From contig QVOM02000126.1 of the NCBI GenBank assembly GCA_003586115.2, positions 53,428,608 through 53,492,607 of the forward strand: a DNA stretch of 64,000 nt, in the 5' to 3' direction. A program made the translations under genes and the position numbers. How positions within the stretch are numbered: position 1 is the first letter of the stretch; each line of letters opens with the position of its first letter. This document shows positions 22,950-34,899 of this stretch, piece after piece. The notes under the pieces are model-generated. The model was not told the DNA's origin and did no database searches. It saw only the letters and a list, made by a program, of their open reading frames with translations. The stretch comes from Salvator merianae (lineage: Eukaryota; Chordata; Lepidosauria; Squamata; Teiidae).

Positions 22950-23768
22950 CATTTGACTCTCCCTTTTCTTTTTGCCTGTTGCTATACTGGACTATTATAT
23001 GAGGAGATGGTGGCTGGTTTCTCATTCTGCACATTAGCACAGAACATGGAGCCTGCTTCCTGGCCCGGATCAAGCAATTTGGACCAGAAAAATATAGCTG
23101 TTGGGGTGATGGTTACTTGTCTTAGCTTGGCCTTTGAAATTGTAGGCCATTTTTCTTTTTTTTTGCAGTGCACCACAAATGGCCCTTTTCCTGTGACCAG
23201 CAAAATGGTCCCAGGCTTGGCATGCCCTTGGCCCAATTCAGTTGTCCAACTTGTGCACAGGTGGGAAAGCTAAGGTGACTGTTTTACAGTGGTCACCCAT
23301 TGGTGTGCTCCCTGGCACCATTTTTGGGTCAGCTGCTGACTTTGTACAGATACAGTGTTCCCCCAAAATGGTGGTGGGCAGTGCACCAATGGGAGATCAT
23401 TTTAAGGTTGTCTCCTGGGTGTTCCCAGTGGTGGAACAATTAGACAGCTGGGCTGGGCCAAATGCACATGGGACCTAGGGCCATTTGTGGCACACTGCAA
23501 AAAAACAAAAACACCCACCCTGCAACTTTGAAGGCCAAAGAACTTTCCATTTCTAGCCTCTGGAGTCAGCCTGTGACCAGCAGCTATCATGCAGATGGCT
23601 GCTGACATGGTCCCTGGTTGCCATCTCTACCTGGGCCATATTGCTTGATTCAGGCCACAAAGAGTACTCCACGTTCCATGCTGGTGTGTGGAATGTGGAA
23701 GCCGCCCATCTTCTCATAAGACAGTTAAATATTACAGTAGGCAAACGGAGAGGGGAGAGACAAATTTA
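22950..23768. repeat. Large fold-back element (~800 bp, arms >300 bp)
   Basis: The left arm words CAGAACATGGAGCCTG, GGATCAAGCAATTTGGACCA, TTTTTTTTGCAGTGCACCAC, AAATGGCCC and GGCCCAATTCAGTTGTCCAA recur inverted and in mirror order in the right arm (23430-23740), for example GTGGCACACTGCAAAAAAAC and CATATTGCTTGATTCAGGCC. The symmetry continues to the centre near 23340 (CCCATTGGTGTGC mirrored by GCACCAATGGG). The arms have diverged but stay collinear. No transposase is present. The frames at 22953-23273 and 22982-23236 lie inside an arm and are not genes. Confidence 0.75.
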
Positions 23769-23985
23769 AAGTCTTGTGGGAACTGCTCTAGTGCATCAGC
23801 CATCCTCACTTTACATCTTTAGGAGAGCAGTGAAGATGCAGCTCTTTACCCTTGACTTGACAGCTTTCCTTCCCCAGTTTCAAGCACTGCTATTGCTTTT
23901 AGTGTGTGCCATTTACATTGTTTTTTTTTAAATTGTTGTGACCCACCATGACACCTTCAGGTATAGGACAGGTCAAAGACAGTGG
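23769..23985 (+). repeat. L2 LINE 3' end, sense
   Basis: AGAGCAGTGAAGATGCAGCT, followed by CTTTACCCTTGAC, is the inverse of the matching piece in the 22105-22480 copy. The T-rich trailer ends TTGTTGTGACCCACCATGAC, then ACCTTCAGGTATAGGACAGG, the L2-type terminus. It begins exactly where the fold-back element ends. Confidence 0.65.
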
Positions 23986-23989
23986 TGGC

Positions 23990-26070
23990 CCATGGGTTTA
24001 AGGGCAGGTGTTCATGGGGCTTCTGGGCCCCCGTGCTGTTGCAGCAGGCCATTGAGACAGTACGGAGGCCTGTAGGCCCTGCGAACAGCAATCGCCCCCT
24101 TCCTGCGGGTTCCGAACACCCACCCTTAAAGCCATGGGCCGCCATTGGTTAAAAATGAAATTAAATAAATATATCCTATGTTCCCCAGCAGCAGCTAGTA
24201 GAGTCCCTAGGGACTACACGGAAGCAATCAGATAATCCAGGGTGAGGGAGTGATTGTGATTTGGAGGTAGGCTTAATGTTTTTCACTTGAAATTCAGTCA
24301 GTATATTTACAGTGCAGGGTAATTCTGATTTCTTCCTCCTGCATCATCAAGATACTCTGTCACAAAAGTCACAGCTGGTCTAGAGATGGAAGGTGGCAAC
24401 TGTTTCAGATCACCCTGCATAGGAGAGTGACATTGCTGCTTGTGAAGGGTCATTGATGGAAAACAATAATTGGTCGGTGAGTGGAGCATTAAAGCATGTT
24501 CTCTTCTCTGTTTCCTAGGATTTTTGGATGACTTTGTGATAATATGATCATACTTAGCAAAGGCACTTTATAGGATACTGCTAAGGGTACCCTCTCTATG
24601 GCCAGTGACCAGCAGCTCAGATCTTATATTTTCAGGTAAATCAAATCAGAAATTGGTGGCTACTGCTTAGCTGTAACAACAGGGGAAATAAAGGGTGGAG
24701 AGAGAAGAGGATTGAGAGCATTTGTTAAAAACATCAATTGCTTATTCATTTTTTCCTCCATTTTAGGGCAGCAGTTGCAAACAAGGAGACTTTATGATTG
24801 ACATAAATATTAATATGTCCATGAAAGAAAGAACTCCTGATTTCTGAGCAATCTAGTTTTATCTTTTAACTCACCTCACAGTTTTTCTTTATCTCTCCAT
24901 CCTGTAATAGACAATAAAACATGCAGTGCTTGTAAAAAGTGTGGGGATTTCCTCTCTTTCTCTTAGCGCTAAAATGTACTTTATGGGTAGTTAAAGGATG
25001 CCAGCCTTTCTGTATAGATGCAGATCTGGGCCATTGGAACATGTCTCCTTTATCCTGGTACAACTTCTTGCAGAAAAAAACCTTGAATGCTTGCAATACA
25101 ATGGCTTCAATCCATGCACCATTACTCCTATGCCCTAACATGGAGAGATCATTTTCAGTTTCATCCATGTGGCATTCATAATATGTGCTCTGTTTCTTGG
25201 CAAAAGGCACTGGATTAAACATTCTGAGCATGTCTGGCCCCAGCTGCCATAGTTTCTAGCTGCCTGTTCTGCACGTAGACAAGAATCTATTGAAGTGCAT
25301 ATAGACTATATTACATCTTCTTGCTTGATGTAATTAGTTGAGTCTCTTTTGGTTTGAGAGAACTTTTTCCCTGGAACAAAATTGATTTTTAAGTTATCTG
25401 ATTTGTATTGAATAGTATATTCAAATCTTCTTTCCCAGAATCCACAGACCATCTTTCTGACCTGCATTGACAGAAAATATCTCAGAATAGTTTTAAAGCA
25501 AATACACTTGCTTTCAGCACAGTTCTCCTTCCTTAGAAAATGTAGTACTATTTATTTGGGCTTTCTCTTTCTCTCTCCTCCCAAGTTTGAATTCATTATT
25601 TAAAGCTGGGGTGTCATTTTGTGAGATCTGTTTTCTTCAGGTATGAATATGGTATGAAGAGATGTAGCTGGGAATACAGATTAATGTATGTAAGCATTAT
25701 TGTGTGTTTATAGTGCAGATGTGTGGTTATGCTTTCATAAAAACAAAACCCACAGATGTTGTACTTCAACATGACAAGTCATTTTTACTCTGGTTAGAAA
25801 AAGATCTTCCATTTAAAATAAAAGCAACACCACAAAGGAGACGATGCTCCTGGGATTTAGCAACCACAGCAGCTTTCCAAGGCCCCCAATCTCTCCAATT
25901 CAAAGAATAGCTAAGCTCCTTTCCCAGAAATAATCCTTTCTTTAGCAGGTGTGTGAGTAAAACATATGTCTCTGAATCCTCAGCTGATGTAATTTCAAAG
26001 GTGAAGTCAATAGAACAATGTTGATCCAAATATACTTGGTTTATGACCCGCAGTAGACGAGAAGAACATC
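23990..26070. other. No recognised gene
   Basis: A 121-residue minus-strand frame at 24866-25231 has no recognised domain and an antisense partner of 80 residues over the same bases. I treat it as a chance frame or an unrecognised relic. No clear repeats are seen. Confidence 0.4.
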
Positions 26071-26076
26071 TGGAGC

Positions 26077-26195
26077 TTTAAATGTTGCTGGACTACAGTA
26101 CTCAGCTTCCCTGAACATTGAGCAATGACTGAGCCTAGTGGGATTTGAAATCCAAAGTCATCTGGGCAATCACAGGATAGTCAGAACATCTGGCC
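26077..26195. repeat. Fold-back repeat (TTGCTGGACTACAGTACTCAGC type)
   Basis: TGTTGCTGGACTACAGTACT..CAGC..CCCTGAACATTGAGCAATG is followed by GGGATTTGAAATCCAAAGTC..ATCTGGG, approximately its inverse. The pattern resembles the very common amniote repeat with arms of TTGGACTACAACTCCCA and TGGGAGTTGTAGTCCAA. Confidence 0.6.
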
Positions 26196-26610
26196 TTGCC
26201 TCCTCAGGCTCAGAGAAGACCCATGATGCTGAGGAGCAGGTGTGCCCATGAAAAGCTTTACCTTGTTCCTATGGGGCCTAAATAGTGGCTGCCACGTGGA
26301 GTGCTTTTTTTGCTATTCTGAGTAATTTGGTAAAATGTTTCGCATGGCCATTCTCTTAAATGGTCTGTTTGGGGAGGAAGAAGCTGGCAATCCAGATACG
26401 CTGTGGCTGCTGGGAAGAGGCAAAGCAATGAATGCTAGGCCAAACCATCTGTGCTTCTTCTTCCCAGAACTCTTCTGTTTTGCCAGAAAATTGCTTGCCT
26501 GGATGTGCCCTTCCTGTGTTGTTAGTTTGATTTCCCTAACCTTACCTTCTCTATAGTTGGAACAGTCTCAGGACTATGGGCCTCCCTTCTGTGTAGTAAT
26601 GCGGAATGCA

Positions 26611-26995
26611 GGAGGCCCTGTCCCCTACTGGCACGCTCTGCCTGTGTTTCAGATCAATGGGCCTTTGATGTGGATCACCAGTAAACCTTGATATCAAGGT
26701 CTACCTGTAGACTAGTTTGGCTAGTCCAGAACATTGAGGCATGCAAAAGGCACACTTCCCTGCTTGGAACTACAGGAGGACCCATTTTTGTGGTACACCA
26801 AAACATGCTGTTGAAATGGGTTCCCCAGGGGCTCCGCACCCTCAGATGCCAACTCTGAAGCTCATGCAAGCTTTGGGGCCTGTGCAGGGGTTGATCTGAA
26901 CCAGTGACATTGTGCTGTGCTGCAGTCTTGACCAGTGGGGCTCGCTGATCCAGACCCACCGATCTTGGTCATGGTGTGGTAGTGTGAAAAGGCCC
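26611..26995. mobile_element. Non-autonomous DNA transposon related to 58881-59215
   Basis: It shares with 58881-59215 the collinear words GGACCCATTTTTGTGGTACA / GGATCCATTTCAGCAGTACA and TGAAATGGGTTCCCCAGGGG / TGAAATGGGTTCCCTGGGGG. Both end in GTGTGAAAAGGCCC / GTGTAGAAAGGCCC. Limits are approximate and no target duplication was established. Confidence 0.6.
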
Positions 26996-26999
26996 ATAT

Positions 27000-28440
27000 T
27001 CCAACATAGGAATTTAACATCAGCTCCTGTTTAACCCTTAAGAAACCACCACTTTTAGACAATCTTTGCTTTTATTCTATAATATGCACAGCATGGTCTT
27101 CTGTATTTAGTACAAAGGCATCTTACCAGCTAGTTCCATGAATGATTTCTCCCAGAGAGTCAGGAACATGCTTCAAAAATTTGGTTTTGAAGTAATAACA
27201 GTATTGGGTTTCAGTATGCAGGAATTGTTTGATGAAATATTTTAACATATTTAAAAATGCTCTGCAGACCTACATGGTAGCTACAGCGAGCTACAGAAAG
27301 GTACTGTTAGTTAAAGAGATAGAATGGAATATGGATTCCAAAGGAAATGGCTTTCATTTTTCAGCAGTGGACTGAAAAACGGGAATCAAACCATTCTAAT
27401 CCTGGATTCCATTCTATTATTTTTCTTTTTATACTCAGTTCTGTAATATGGTTTTGGTACGAACATTTTAAACTGGTTTTGAATCTGCTCAGAGATATTC
27501 CATGTGGACAAGCCAACCCCACCCCCCTGAGCTATGAAAAAATTGTCAGAGCTAAAACCCTTGTTGAGCTATAAGTCCTAAAGACAAAATTCAGTGATCA
27601 ATATTTAGCCCTTGCTTTAAGTTAATAGAATAATAGGGGAAATCTAACTATGGGTGCCTCAGATGGCACAGGGAAACACTGGCTTTAAAAAATGCCAGCA
27701 TTTCCCCACACTGGCACAAAAAGAATGTTGATTGATATCTGGAGCAGTGTGAGTGCCAAAATGGTGTGTGCTGACAGTTAAGAATATACAGATTATTTTA
27801 AGAAAATGTGGGAACTTCTGCTCTTTCGTAATTTGGGTCTTTATGTGGGAAAGGCATGCAGAGACCTGATACAGCATCAGGTCTGTCTTCTGACCTTTTC
27901 TGGTATTTTTCTAGTATCTGAAGGCTCACTTGGTACATATGAAGAGAGTTATGTTACATTCTATCTGGCAGGGCAGGAGACATTGTTACTGTCCACAATT
28001 TGTCGGATATAGCTGCTGCTTTTGTTATCTTGGCTCTGTGTCCTGACAAATATAGGTTGAATCCAGTGGATCCCTGCTACACTGTGGTTCCTCCCACTTT
28101 TCCTCCCACTCTTTTTTGGGGAGGCAGGGGGAGGATCACCAGCTGAAGGCTCCACCACAGGCAGTGATCATTTCCCATTGTGGTACCACAGCAATGCCAC
28201 TGCAGCTATTTCCCATAATATTCAGTCTCATTCAGCCATGGCACAGTGAAGTTTGGATGCACTGTAAGTGAGGAACAAATGGAGTTGTTCTAAAATGATA
28301 TATTCTGTTCAAAGGATAGTGTTTGAATTTATGTTATGATGCCTCCAGATGGCAAGATGCAACTGCAGGATCTAAAGAAGATCCCATGATTGCCTCTTGC
28401 AGCCTTTGCCAGACGTGGGAGGCAATTGCTGGTCTTTCTG
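27000..28440. other. No recognised gene
   Basis: Only short overlapping frames without domains are visible. Repeat identity was not recognised. Confidence 0.4.
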
Positions 28441-28451
28441 TGTGCCCGCTA

Positions 28452-28563
28452 GCTTGTCTCATTATAATTCCCCTTGTAGCTACCTGGAAGCCAGCCAAGT
28501 ACCTACCTAATTCCCTTTGGTTGACTTCTGGGTAGCTAGAAGGTGAATTATAATGAGATGAGC
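28452..28563. mobile_element. Short fold-back hairpin (~112 bp)
   Basis: The left arm GTCTCATTATAATTCCCCTT continues GTAGCTACCTGGAAGCCA. It is mirrored by TGACTTCTGGGTAGCTAG, then AAGGTGAATTATAATGAGAT. About 40-bp arms with few mismatches surround a ~25-bp loop. This is consistent with a MITE. Confidence 0.6.
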
Positions 28564-28569
28564 CAAAAA

Positions 28570-30495
28570 GCACCAGGTAAGTGGTTGCTATTATGGTATT
28601 GTTACCAGATTTCCTGTAATAGTGATATATGGGATATCGCCTCCATATCCCAGGGCTATAGTTGGGAATGCTTACAATTATGTGTGACATTCCAAAGATA
28701 ATCCCAGAAGAACCATAGAGTGCCTGGAGATATTTGCCTTCGTAGGCCTGGGACTTCTCGCTAATGCTTCACAGAAATGTGTCTCCAACTAGTAGAATTT
28801 GAAGTTAAACATGCAAGGCCTCTGATGGGGTGGAGGTAGAACAGGAGGCCTACTGGTTTGGGCTTCAGATTTAAAGGGATTGCCAATTCCATTAAGTCAA
28901 TTTGGAAATGCACTTTTAAAAAGTATAAAATATCCCTTCCAACTTAAATAGTTTTTTAAAAATTTAAATAATTAAATAATTCTTTTGTTTATTTTGACCA
29001 TGGAAAGTTTGAGGCTGAGCCTTAGGTGTTCATCTTTTGTTGGAGTGGCAGTTACATGTTTTTGTTTTGACTCAGACCTCGCTATTCCAGAAGAATATCC
29101 TGTGGCCACGTCCCAGGGATTCAGCTCTCTGAACCAGGACCTCCAAGACATTTAGTGGTCCATATAGGAGTGGCATCTGTGAAAACTGGCACCTCAGGTT
29201 TAGGGAAATACATATGAGTCTTATTTGGAATTTCATGGACTGTAATAAGTTACATTATAAAAGAGGAGCCCCCCCCCCGAATGTAGGCATGAACACTGTA
29301 TACTGGGAGCAGTCTGGCTGCTCCCAGTACAGCTGTGGAACACAATTCTGTGCTTATCAGGGATTTAGCGCATTATTGGCTTGATCACACCCATCTAATT
29401 TAATGCTCACTCAGTTCGTCTTTCTTTGTCCACAGTTTTCAGTCTCCCTGTCTTCAGTCTTATGACAGGGTACATTTTTCCTCTCCACCCATCACATCCT
29501 TCCATTCCCTCCTCTCTCTATGACTGGGTGCACTTCTGTCAATCATATGTTGCCTTCTCAGGGAAGGGTACAACCACCTCCCTCTGTCCCCATCCTCCCT
29601 TCCCTCCAAGTAAAAGGTGAGGATTTCCAATCCTGCATATCCTGTTTCAAACCAGCTACAAACAGCAAGAAAAGGACAAATACATACAAGTATAGGGATG
29701 ACATATATCCAACGCTCAAACAGGTTTTGACATGATTATCAGATGTTTTCATGACAGATCAATGCCAGCGGGCCTCCTCTGTAATTAGCATGAACACAGT
29801 GATTGGCATGAATGCAGTGGACAAGGGGGGTCTAAAATGGTGGCATGCCCCCCTTCCTCTTTATTTTTTTTAAAAATTATAATATAGATCTCAGCAAGTT
29901 CAGAAAAGTCCAAAAAAGGATGCTTGTTGAGGCACATTTGTGACTGAATGGTGAGAAGTCTAAGGATCAATTAAAGCCAAAGAAGAAGAGATAGTGGGGG
30001 GAAAGGTGAACACTCCAGAGATTCTCCTCCTGCTCACACACTGGCTTTTCTCTCTCCTCTTCCCTCCTCTGAGTTGGCTGGATGTCATGTTTCCAGGAAC
30101 CAAATCTGGAAATGACATTTGTGTGAATTTTCTCTACCACTGCTTCATATATACCCTCTACACTCAATCCTGGTTCAATAGCTGTTGCGTTTCTTAGAGT
30201 TACTTTAGAGTGTAACAAAGCACTTTGAAGCAACCATTATTGCAAGGGGCTCTGAAATGAAACCAGACTTCTTACAATATATTCTCTGTTTATAAAGGTG
30301 TATGAGCTTTCTTCTGCCTTTTTTGTATTGTAAAGGTGAGGGTGAGATAGGTTTTCTGCTGGGTAGAAAGGAAGCTTTTTGGTGCTTGTGGCCTTCAACT
30401 CAGGGACTCAGATGTTCACTGGATGGGGCTAAATTGTGAACCTTCATTTTCTCTGTTTCTGTTCCCATGGTACTTGCTCATTTTGTACACTTGAA
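28570..30495. other. No recognised gene; one fold-back fragment
   Basis: At 29290-29350, CTGGGAGCAGTCTGGCTGCT..CCCAGTACAGCTGTGGA resembles the interior of the GGGCCTTTCTGCAC fold-backs (compare 9520-9560). The rest is unrecognised. Confidence 0.4.
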
Positions 30496-30501
30496 GACTT
30501 C

Positions 30502-30858
30502 TGTGACTGATGCTGTTGTTATATCTAAGGAAGTTTGTCAGCTCTATGACCACTGCACTGCTATGTTTGTCAGTATCACAGTCCCAGCTGTGTCTGCTTG
30601 CTTTTCTTGCTAATCCAATGTTGGTGATTAGCAGGAATGTAGATAACAGGAGCCTAGGAACACTGATTATTATGAGGACCTTGGCCTATGGTGTGCTAGA
30701 CTATGGAGGCGTGGGAACTGAGATCTCTTTGAGATGCTCTATATTCCTGATATTTGCTTCTGTTCCTTGTATTCTGTTATCACAATAAAGTGAAAGAACA
30801 TGTTTAGCTATTCTTTAGCCTTGTTCCTGTCTCTGGGCCTAGGGTAGTGATTCTGATA
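30502..30858 (+). repeat. Solo LTR of a Ty3/gypsy element
   Basis: It aligns over most of its length with the 3' LTR at 47777-48114. Shared blocks include GTGTCTGCTTGC / ATGTCTGCTTAT, AGGAATGTAGATAA, GGAACACTGATTATTATGAG and CAATAAAGTGAAAGAACATG (polyadenylation signal AATAAA), ending TCTGGGCCTAGGGTAGTGAT. The 5' start is TGTGACTG. No internal gypsy sequence flanks it, so it is a solo LTR, normally left by recombination between two LTRs. The frame at 30510-30788 is inside the LTR and is not a gene. A clear 5-bp target duplication was not found. Confidence 0.8.
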
Positions 30859-31009
30859 AGTTTCATTTGCATGGCTTGTAGAAGGCTCCTTAAAAATTCC
30901 CACATAGAAATGGAGGTTTTCAAATGTGGACCTTCTGGCCAATGTTGCAGGACCATGAACCTGACAGTAAACCCACATATGCCTCTTGGAGAGATGCATC
31001 AACAAATCT

Positions 31010-32380
31010 CACATGTTTTAAGAAGGCTGATATAAAGTTAGAGTTTTTGTTTTCTCTCTCTGCCTCTCCCTGGTAACCTCCTTGAACCTCTGAAGGATCT
31101 GAAAGGGAGGTACCCTTAATAGTCCAGTCTCACATTAAAAGAAATCCTTTTATCCTTGTTCAGAAATTTCCTGTGTGTGGGTTGCAATAATGAACTTTGC
31201 TGATGTGCTTAGCACATTTGGCTTGACTTTTATTGTCAAGAGGAAACAGCGAAGCTTTTTGTTCACTTTATTCTCAGCTGCAAGAATTCCTTTTTTTCTT
31301 GAAGGGAGATGGCTCACAAAGTTAACATGTTAATTTTTTATTTTTGCAAAGAACAGAGCCAACCATCAGCGTGTATTTCATAAAAATGGTACTGATCAAC
31401 CGGTCTTTTCCTTTGTTTAGAGTGTCAGACTGCATTTGGTCATATAGGGCACCGGGAAGCCAGCAATCCTTGTGTTCTTAATTAGAGTTGGATTTGCAAT
31501 AAGGAAGTCATTTGGAGACTGTAACCCTTTTACTTGTTTGGAAAATGTGATTAGTTATCATATATGCCAGGGAAGCACCTAAAGCTCCCATAAGGATTGG
31601 GTTCCAACTGTGCTGAGTGATTTTTATATGTACATGCATATGTAACAGTTTGGAGGAAGGATGGAGACAAGAAATAACATAAGATGATCAAGGTGATGGT
31701 TGGCATATGATGTTGGTGGCATGTGCTGCTGTTGTTTGTATTAATCGGCCCACTAGCAGATGGTCATATTTACACATTTGGTTGTTGCCTGAAATTGTTC
31801 CATTAATATTTTGCTTAAAACAAAGCTCAAAATAACCTTCTTTCCACTTGAGAAGAACAATATGAATACTGGCTCCTTCTTAGCTCATCTTGCTTTGTTT
31901 TCTTTTCCTCTTGAGTGGTCAAAGCCAAGCTTTTCTGGTTTTACCCTTTTACTCCCCAAAGAACCTTTACTTAGCTCCACAATTCCAGACACTGAAACAT
32001 TAATTAAGACAAATGCTTTGCTATACCAATTGCAATCTTGGTTAAGTCTTCTCTAGGCAACTGACTCCAACAATCTAATTATCCTGAACTAGCTGGAAAA
32101 AATGTTGGATTGTACACAATTTTCTCTACAGGATCCGTTGAATTTCAGTCACAATTATTTCCACTCCACTGTGGTTTTTAGTACATCTATTTACTTATGC
32201 ACTTGATGGAATTTTTTAAAATGCCATGTTATACTTTTACACAGCTAGTCTGGGTTCTCTGGCAGGTGGGTGGCATATAAAATGTAAATACAAATAAGTA
32301 AGAATAGTTGATGTCATGTTCCTACCCATTCTATTTCCGAAAGGAAATTACTGCGGCTAATTAATTTTTTTCTTTTCTCC
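31010..32380. other. No recognised gene
   Basis: AT-rich sequence with no long frames and no recognised repeats. Confidence 0.4.
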
Positions 32381-32384
32381 TTTT

Positions 32385-32735
32385 AAAAATTTATTTATAA
32401 CATTTGTATTCTGCCCTTCACTGGGAGGTCCCAGGATGGGTCATAGCATATGATAAAAGAATGATTGAAACATGTTTAAAAATATAACCCATCCAACCTT
32501 CCTCCCTCCGGCCCACCCTCCTGGCAGGACTACATTCAGAGGAAATAGGAATCAAAGATCGGGGTGAAGAGGTACTTTTTAACCAGGCATTGAAAGGCAT
32601 ACAAAGTTGGTGCCTGGTGTACCTCCACTGGCAGGCTATTCCAAAGCCAGGGGGCCACGACAGAGAAGGCTGTGTCATGTGCCACAGCCCCTTGAACCTC
32701 TGGGGGAAGCAGAACAACAAGAAAACCCTCTCTTT
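32385..32735 (-). pseudogene. L2 LINE ORF C-terminus and 3' end, antisense
   Basis: On the minus strand a frame reads through AFSVVAPWLWNSLPVEV, then APTLYAFQCLVKKYLF. This is the conserved C-terminal signature of L2-type LINE proteins (AFSVAAPRLWNSLPxEV...LxxFKxxLKTxLF in the family). The 3' untranslated tail follows down to AT-rich TTTATTTATAA at 32388. Upstream reverse-transcriptase motifs are absent, so the copy is heavily 5'-truncated, as is typical. Confidence 0.85.
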
Positions 32736-32829
32736 GTGATCTATAAAATTTTATTTTTGTTATAATAATGATTATTATATTTCCATAAGACAAATCCATT
32801 ACAGCACCAATAACATACTTTAAACTAGC

Positions 32830-34195
32830 AGCTATGTGGTATGACTTTTCTCAGGAGAGCGCTAAACACATATTTCTGACTTCCAGTCAAATAGTCATGT
32901 GAGAAAGTAGGAAGTTCAGCACAAATGTAAGAGGTATAACCTGAACAGGAAGAGGGAAAGGGCAGGCAACTGTACCCAAAAGATGGGATTATCAACATTC
33001 CTGTCGACACCTCACTTTGTATGCTTCACATTCCACATTGGAAGCTAGAGTGTATGGTTGTCATTTCTGTAGAATTCTGGTATCCTTGAGATTAACCCTG
33101 AAAATATAGCATGGGAACAGATCTGAAGATTAAAACTCAAGGTGCTAAGAACTGAGATGGCTCATCTTTCTCAGCCTTATAAAGTTTATTAATGAGTCAA
33201 CATCTGGCATGCTTTATTTTTAGCTTACAGCATTAGTAGTAATTTAGGAGCATTAAGTGAGTCGCAAAAGTTCCCACTGCATCTTAAGAGCATGAAACTT
33301 TTGTTATTAAATTAGACCAGGCTCATGGAGCACATCATCTCCCCCTGTTATCAGCTCCCAGAAAGACGTGTTGCTTAGCATATCAGACTTGGCCTTTGTT
33401 TTTCTTGACACCAGAACACTGGGTGAGCTTGCTGCATCCTGGGGAATTATTTCACACCATTCTCTTTGTGCATATATTGTTGCTATTCTCCACTGAATTA
33501 CCAGTTGAAGGGTTCAATGTAAGTTCATTTATCTTCAATCCTAAGTTGCTTTCACCTTTGGAAACCTGGAGGGCTCTTCAAATTCATGGCATATTTACCC
33601 CAAGAAACTCCTTTACGGAGAGAAAGCTATTTTGGTCTAATAATCTTTCATCTTTTGTTCTGCTGGCATAGAACCAAATGATTCTGTTGATGCCTATCAT
33701 GCATCCTCTAAAGTTTAAACAATGAAAAAATGGGACTGGTCAAACTATTTTGACTGGTTTTGAAATGTAAGTTAGGTTGATCCAAGTGCAGGGTCCTCCA
33801 TTATATCAGACTAAAGCACTACACTACTTTTTTCTTCCCACCTGGCCAATTTATTTGATAGAGTAAGGCAGTTAGCACCAGACATTCTGCGTCATATTTA
33901 GTGGGGAACATAAATGGTCTTACCTCCTCTCTACCCTTGTCTGCACACTCTTCAGCAAGTTACATGTGTCCCTACATATTGCGCTTTGGGTCTGATGTGA
34001 AAAAGGTTGACAGTCCTAACCTCCCCACCACCTATTTATATATGAGGCATGCATTTTTCTTATGTAATATATATGGTTTCAACACAATATTTTTAACATA
34101 AATTAAGGTGTGTTTTACATACAATTTTATTTTTTGTAAGGAAATTGAGAATTTGTATAATAATAAAAAAACCCACTCTCACACACTCACAAATG
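32830..34195. other. No recognised gene
   Basis: Short frames only (91 residues at 33396-33671, no recognised domain). No repeat family was recognised. Confidence 0.4.
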
Positions 34196-34199
34196 AAAG

Positions 34200-34870
34200 G
34201 GTTATTTGTTATTTATTTATTTATTTGATTTCTAGGCCACCTTTCAGCTAAAAGTTGCTATATCAGTAACAAGTAAAAGAAATTAAACAAGTAAAAATCC
34301 CACAGTTAAATGCTTTTTCTGTGCTTATTTCTTTTAAGACATTGAAATCTTAAAAGCATCAAGACAACAGTAAAAACATTAAAATGATAAGAATAGACCT
34401 GAAAGCGCAGAAGAGCAGCTTAATTACCGATGGGAAGGGCGAATAGGTGCATCTATCTGCACTGAAAGGTGTACAAAGATGTCATCTGATGCACCTCATG
34501 AGAAGGCCATCTTATGTGCCTCCACTCCTAGAGCCTCAGAAGGACTCTGACACACAGGGTCTCTGTGCTGAAACTATTGTTTGGATGTGTCTCTGTGGAA
34601 GGAACACTTGCTCAAGTATTCGGAACCCAAACCAAGATTTTGCATTCAGCACCTTGAATTATGCTCAGGGGCAAGTTGTCAACTTCTGTAGATCTTTCAA
34701 AATTGTGAAGGTGGGTATGGCCAGAAACATCTGTCGATGCTGCTGCTACATTCGCCATTAACTTCCATACTGCCTCTGAAGGCAGCCTAACACAGAGTAT
34801 ATTTCAATTGTCTAATCTGGATGTTATCAGAGCATGGATCACTATGTTCTTGTGATTTCTGTCTGGGAAG
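34200..34870 (-). repeat. L2 LINE fragment, antisense, decayed
   Basis: The (TTTA)n tract at 34211-34227 is the antisense of an L2 tail. Higher up, CACCTTGAATTATGCTC, then CAATTGTCTAATCTGGATGT and TATCAGAGCATGGATCACTA, are antisense forms of the L2 coding words for FRAQFK-like and VTSRLDYCN-like segments. The frame at 34447-34761 is on the opposite strand to the LINE and is not real. Confidence 0.65.
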
Positions 34871-34899
34871 GGCATTGCATAGTTAACCAGTCATAACTG

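Noticed and set aside
24866..25231. 121-residue minus-strand frame as a host exon or gene
   Set aside because: No recognisable domain, no clear splice context, and an 80-residue frame on the other strand overlaps it.
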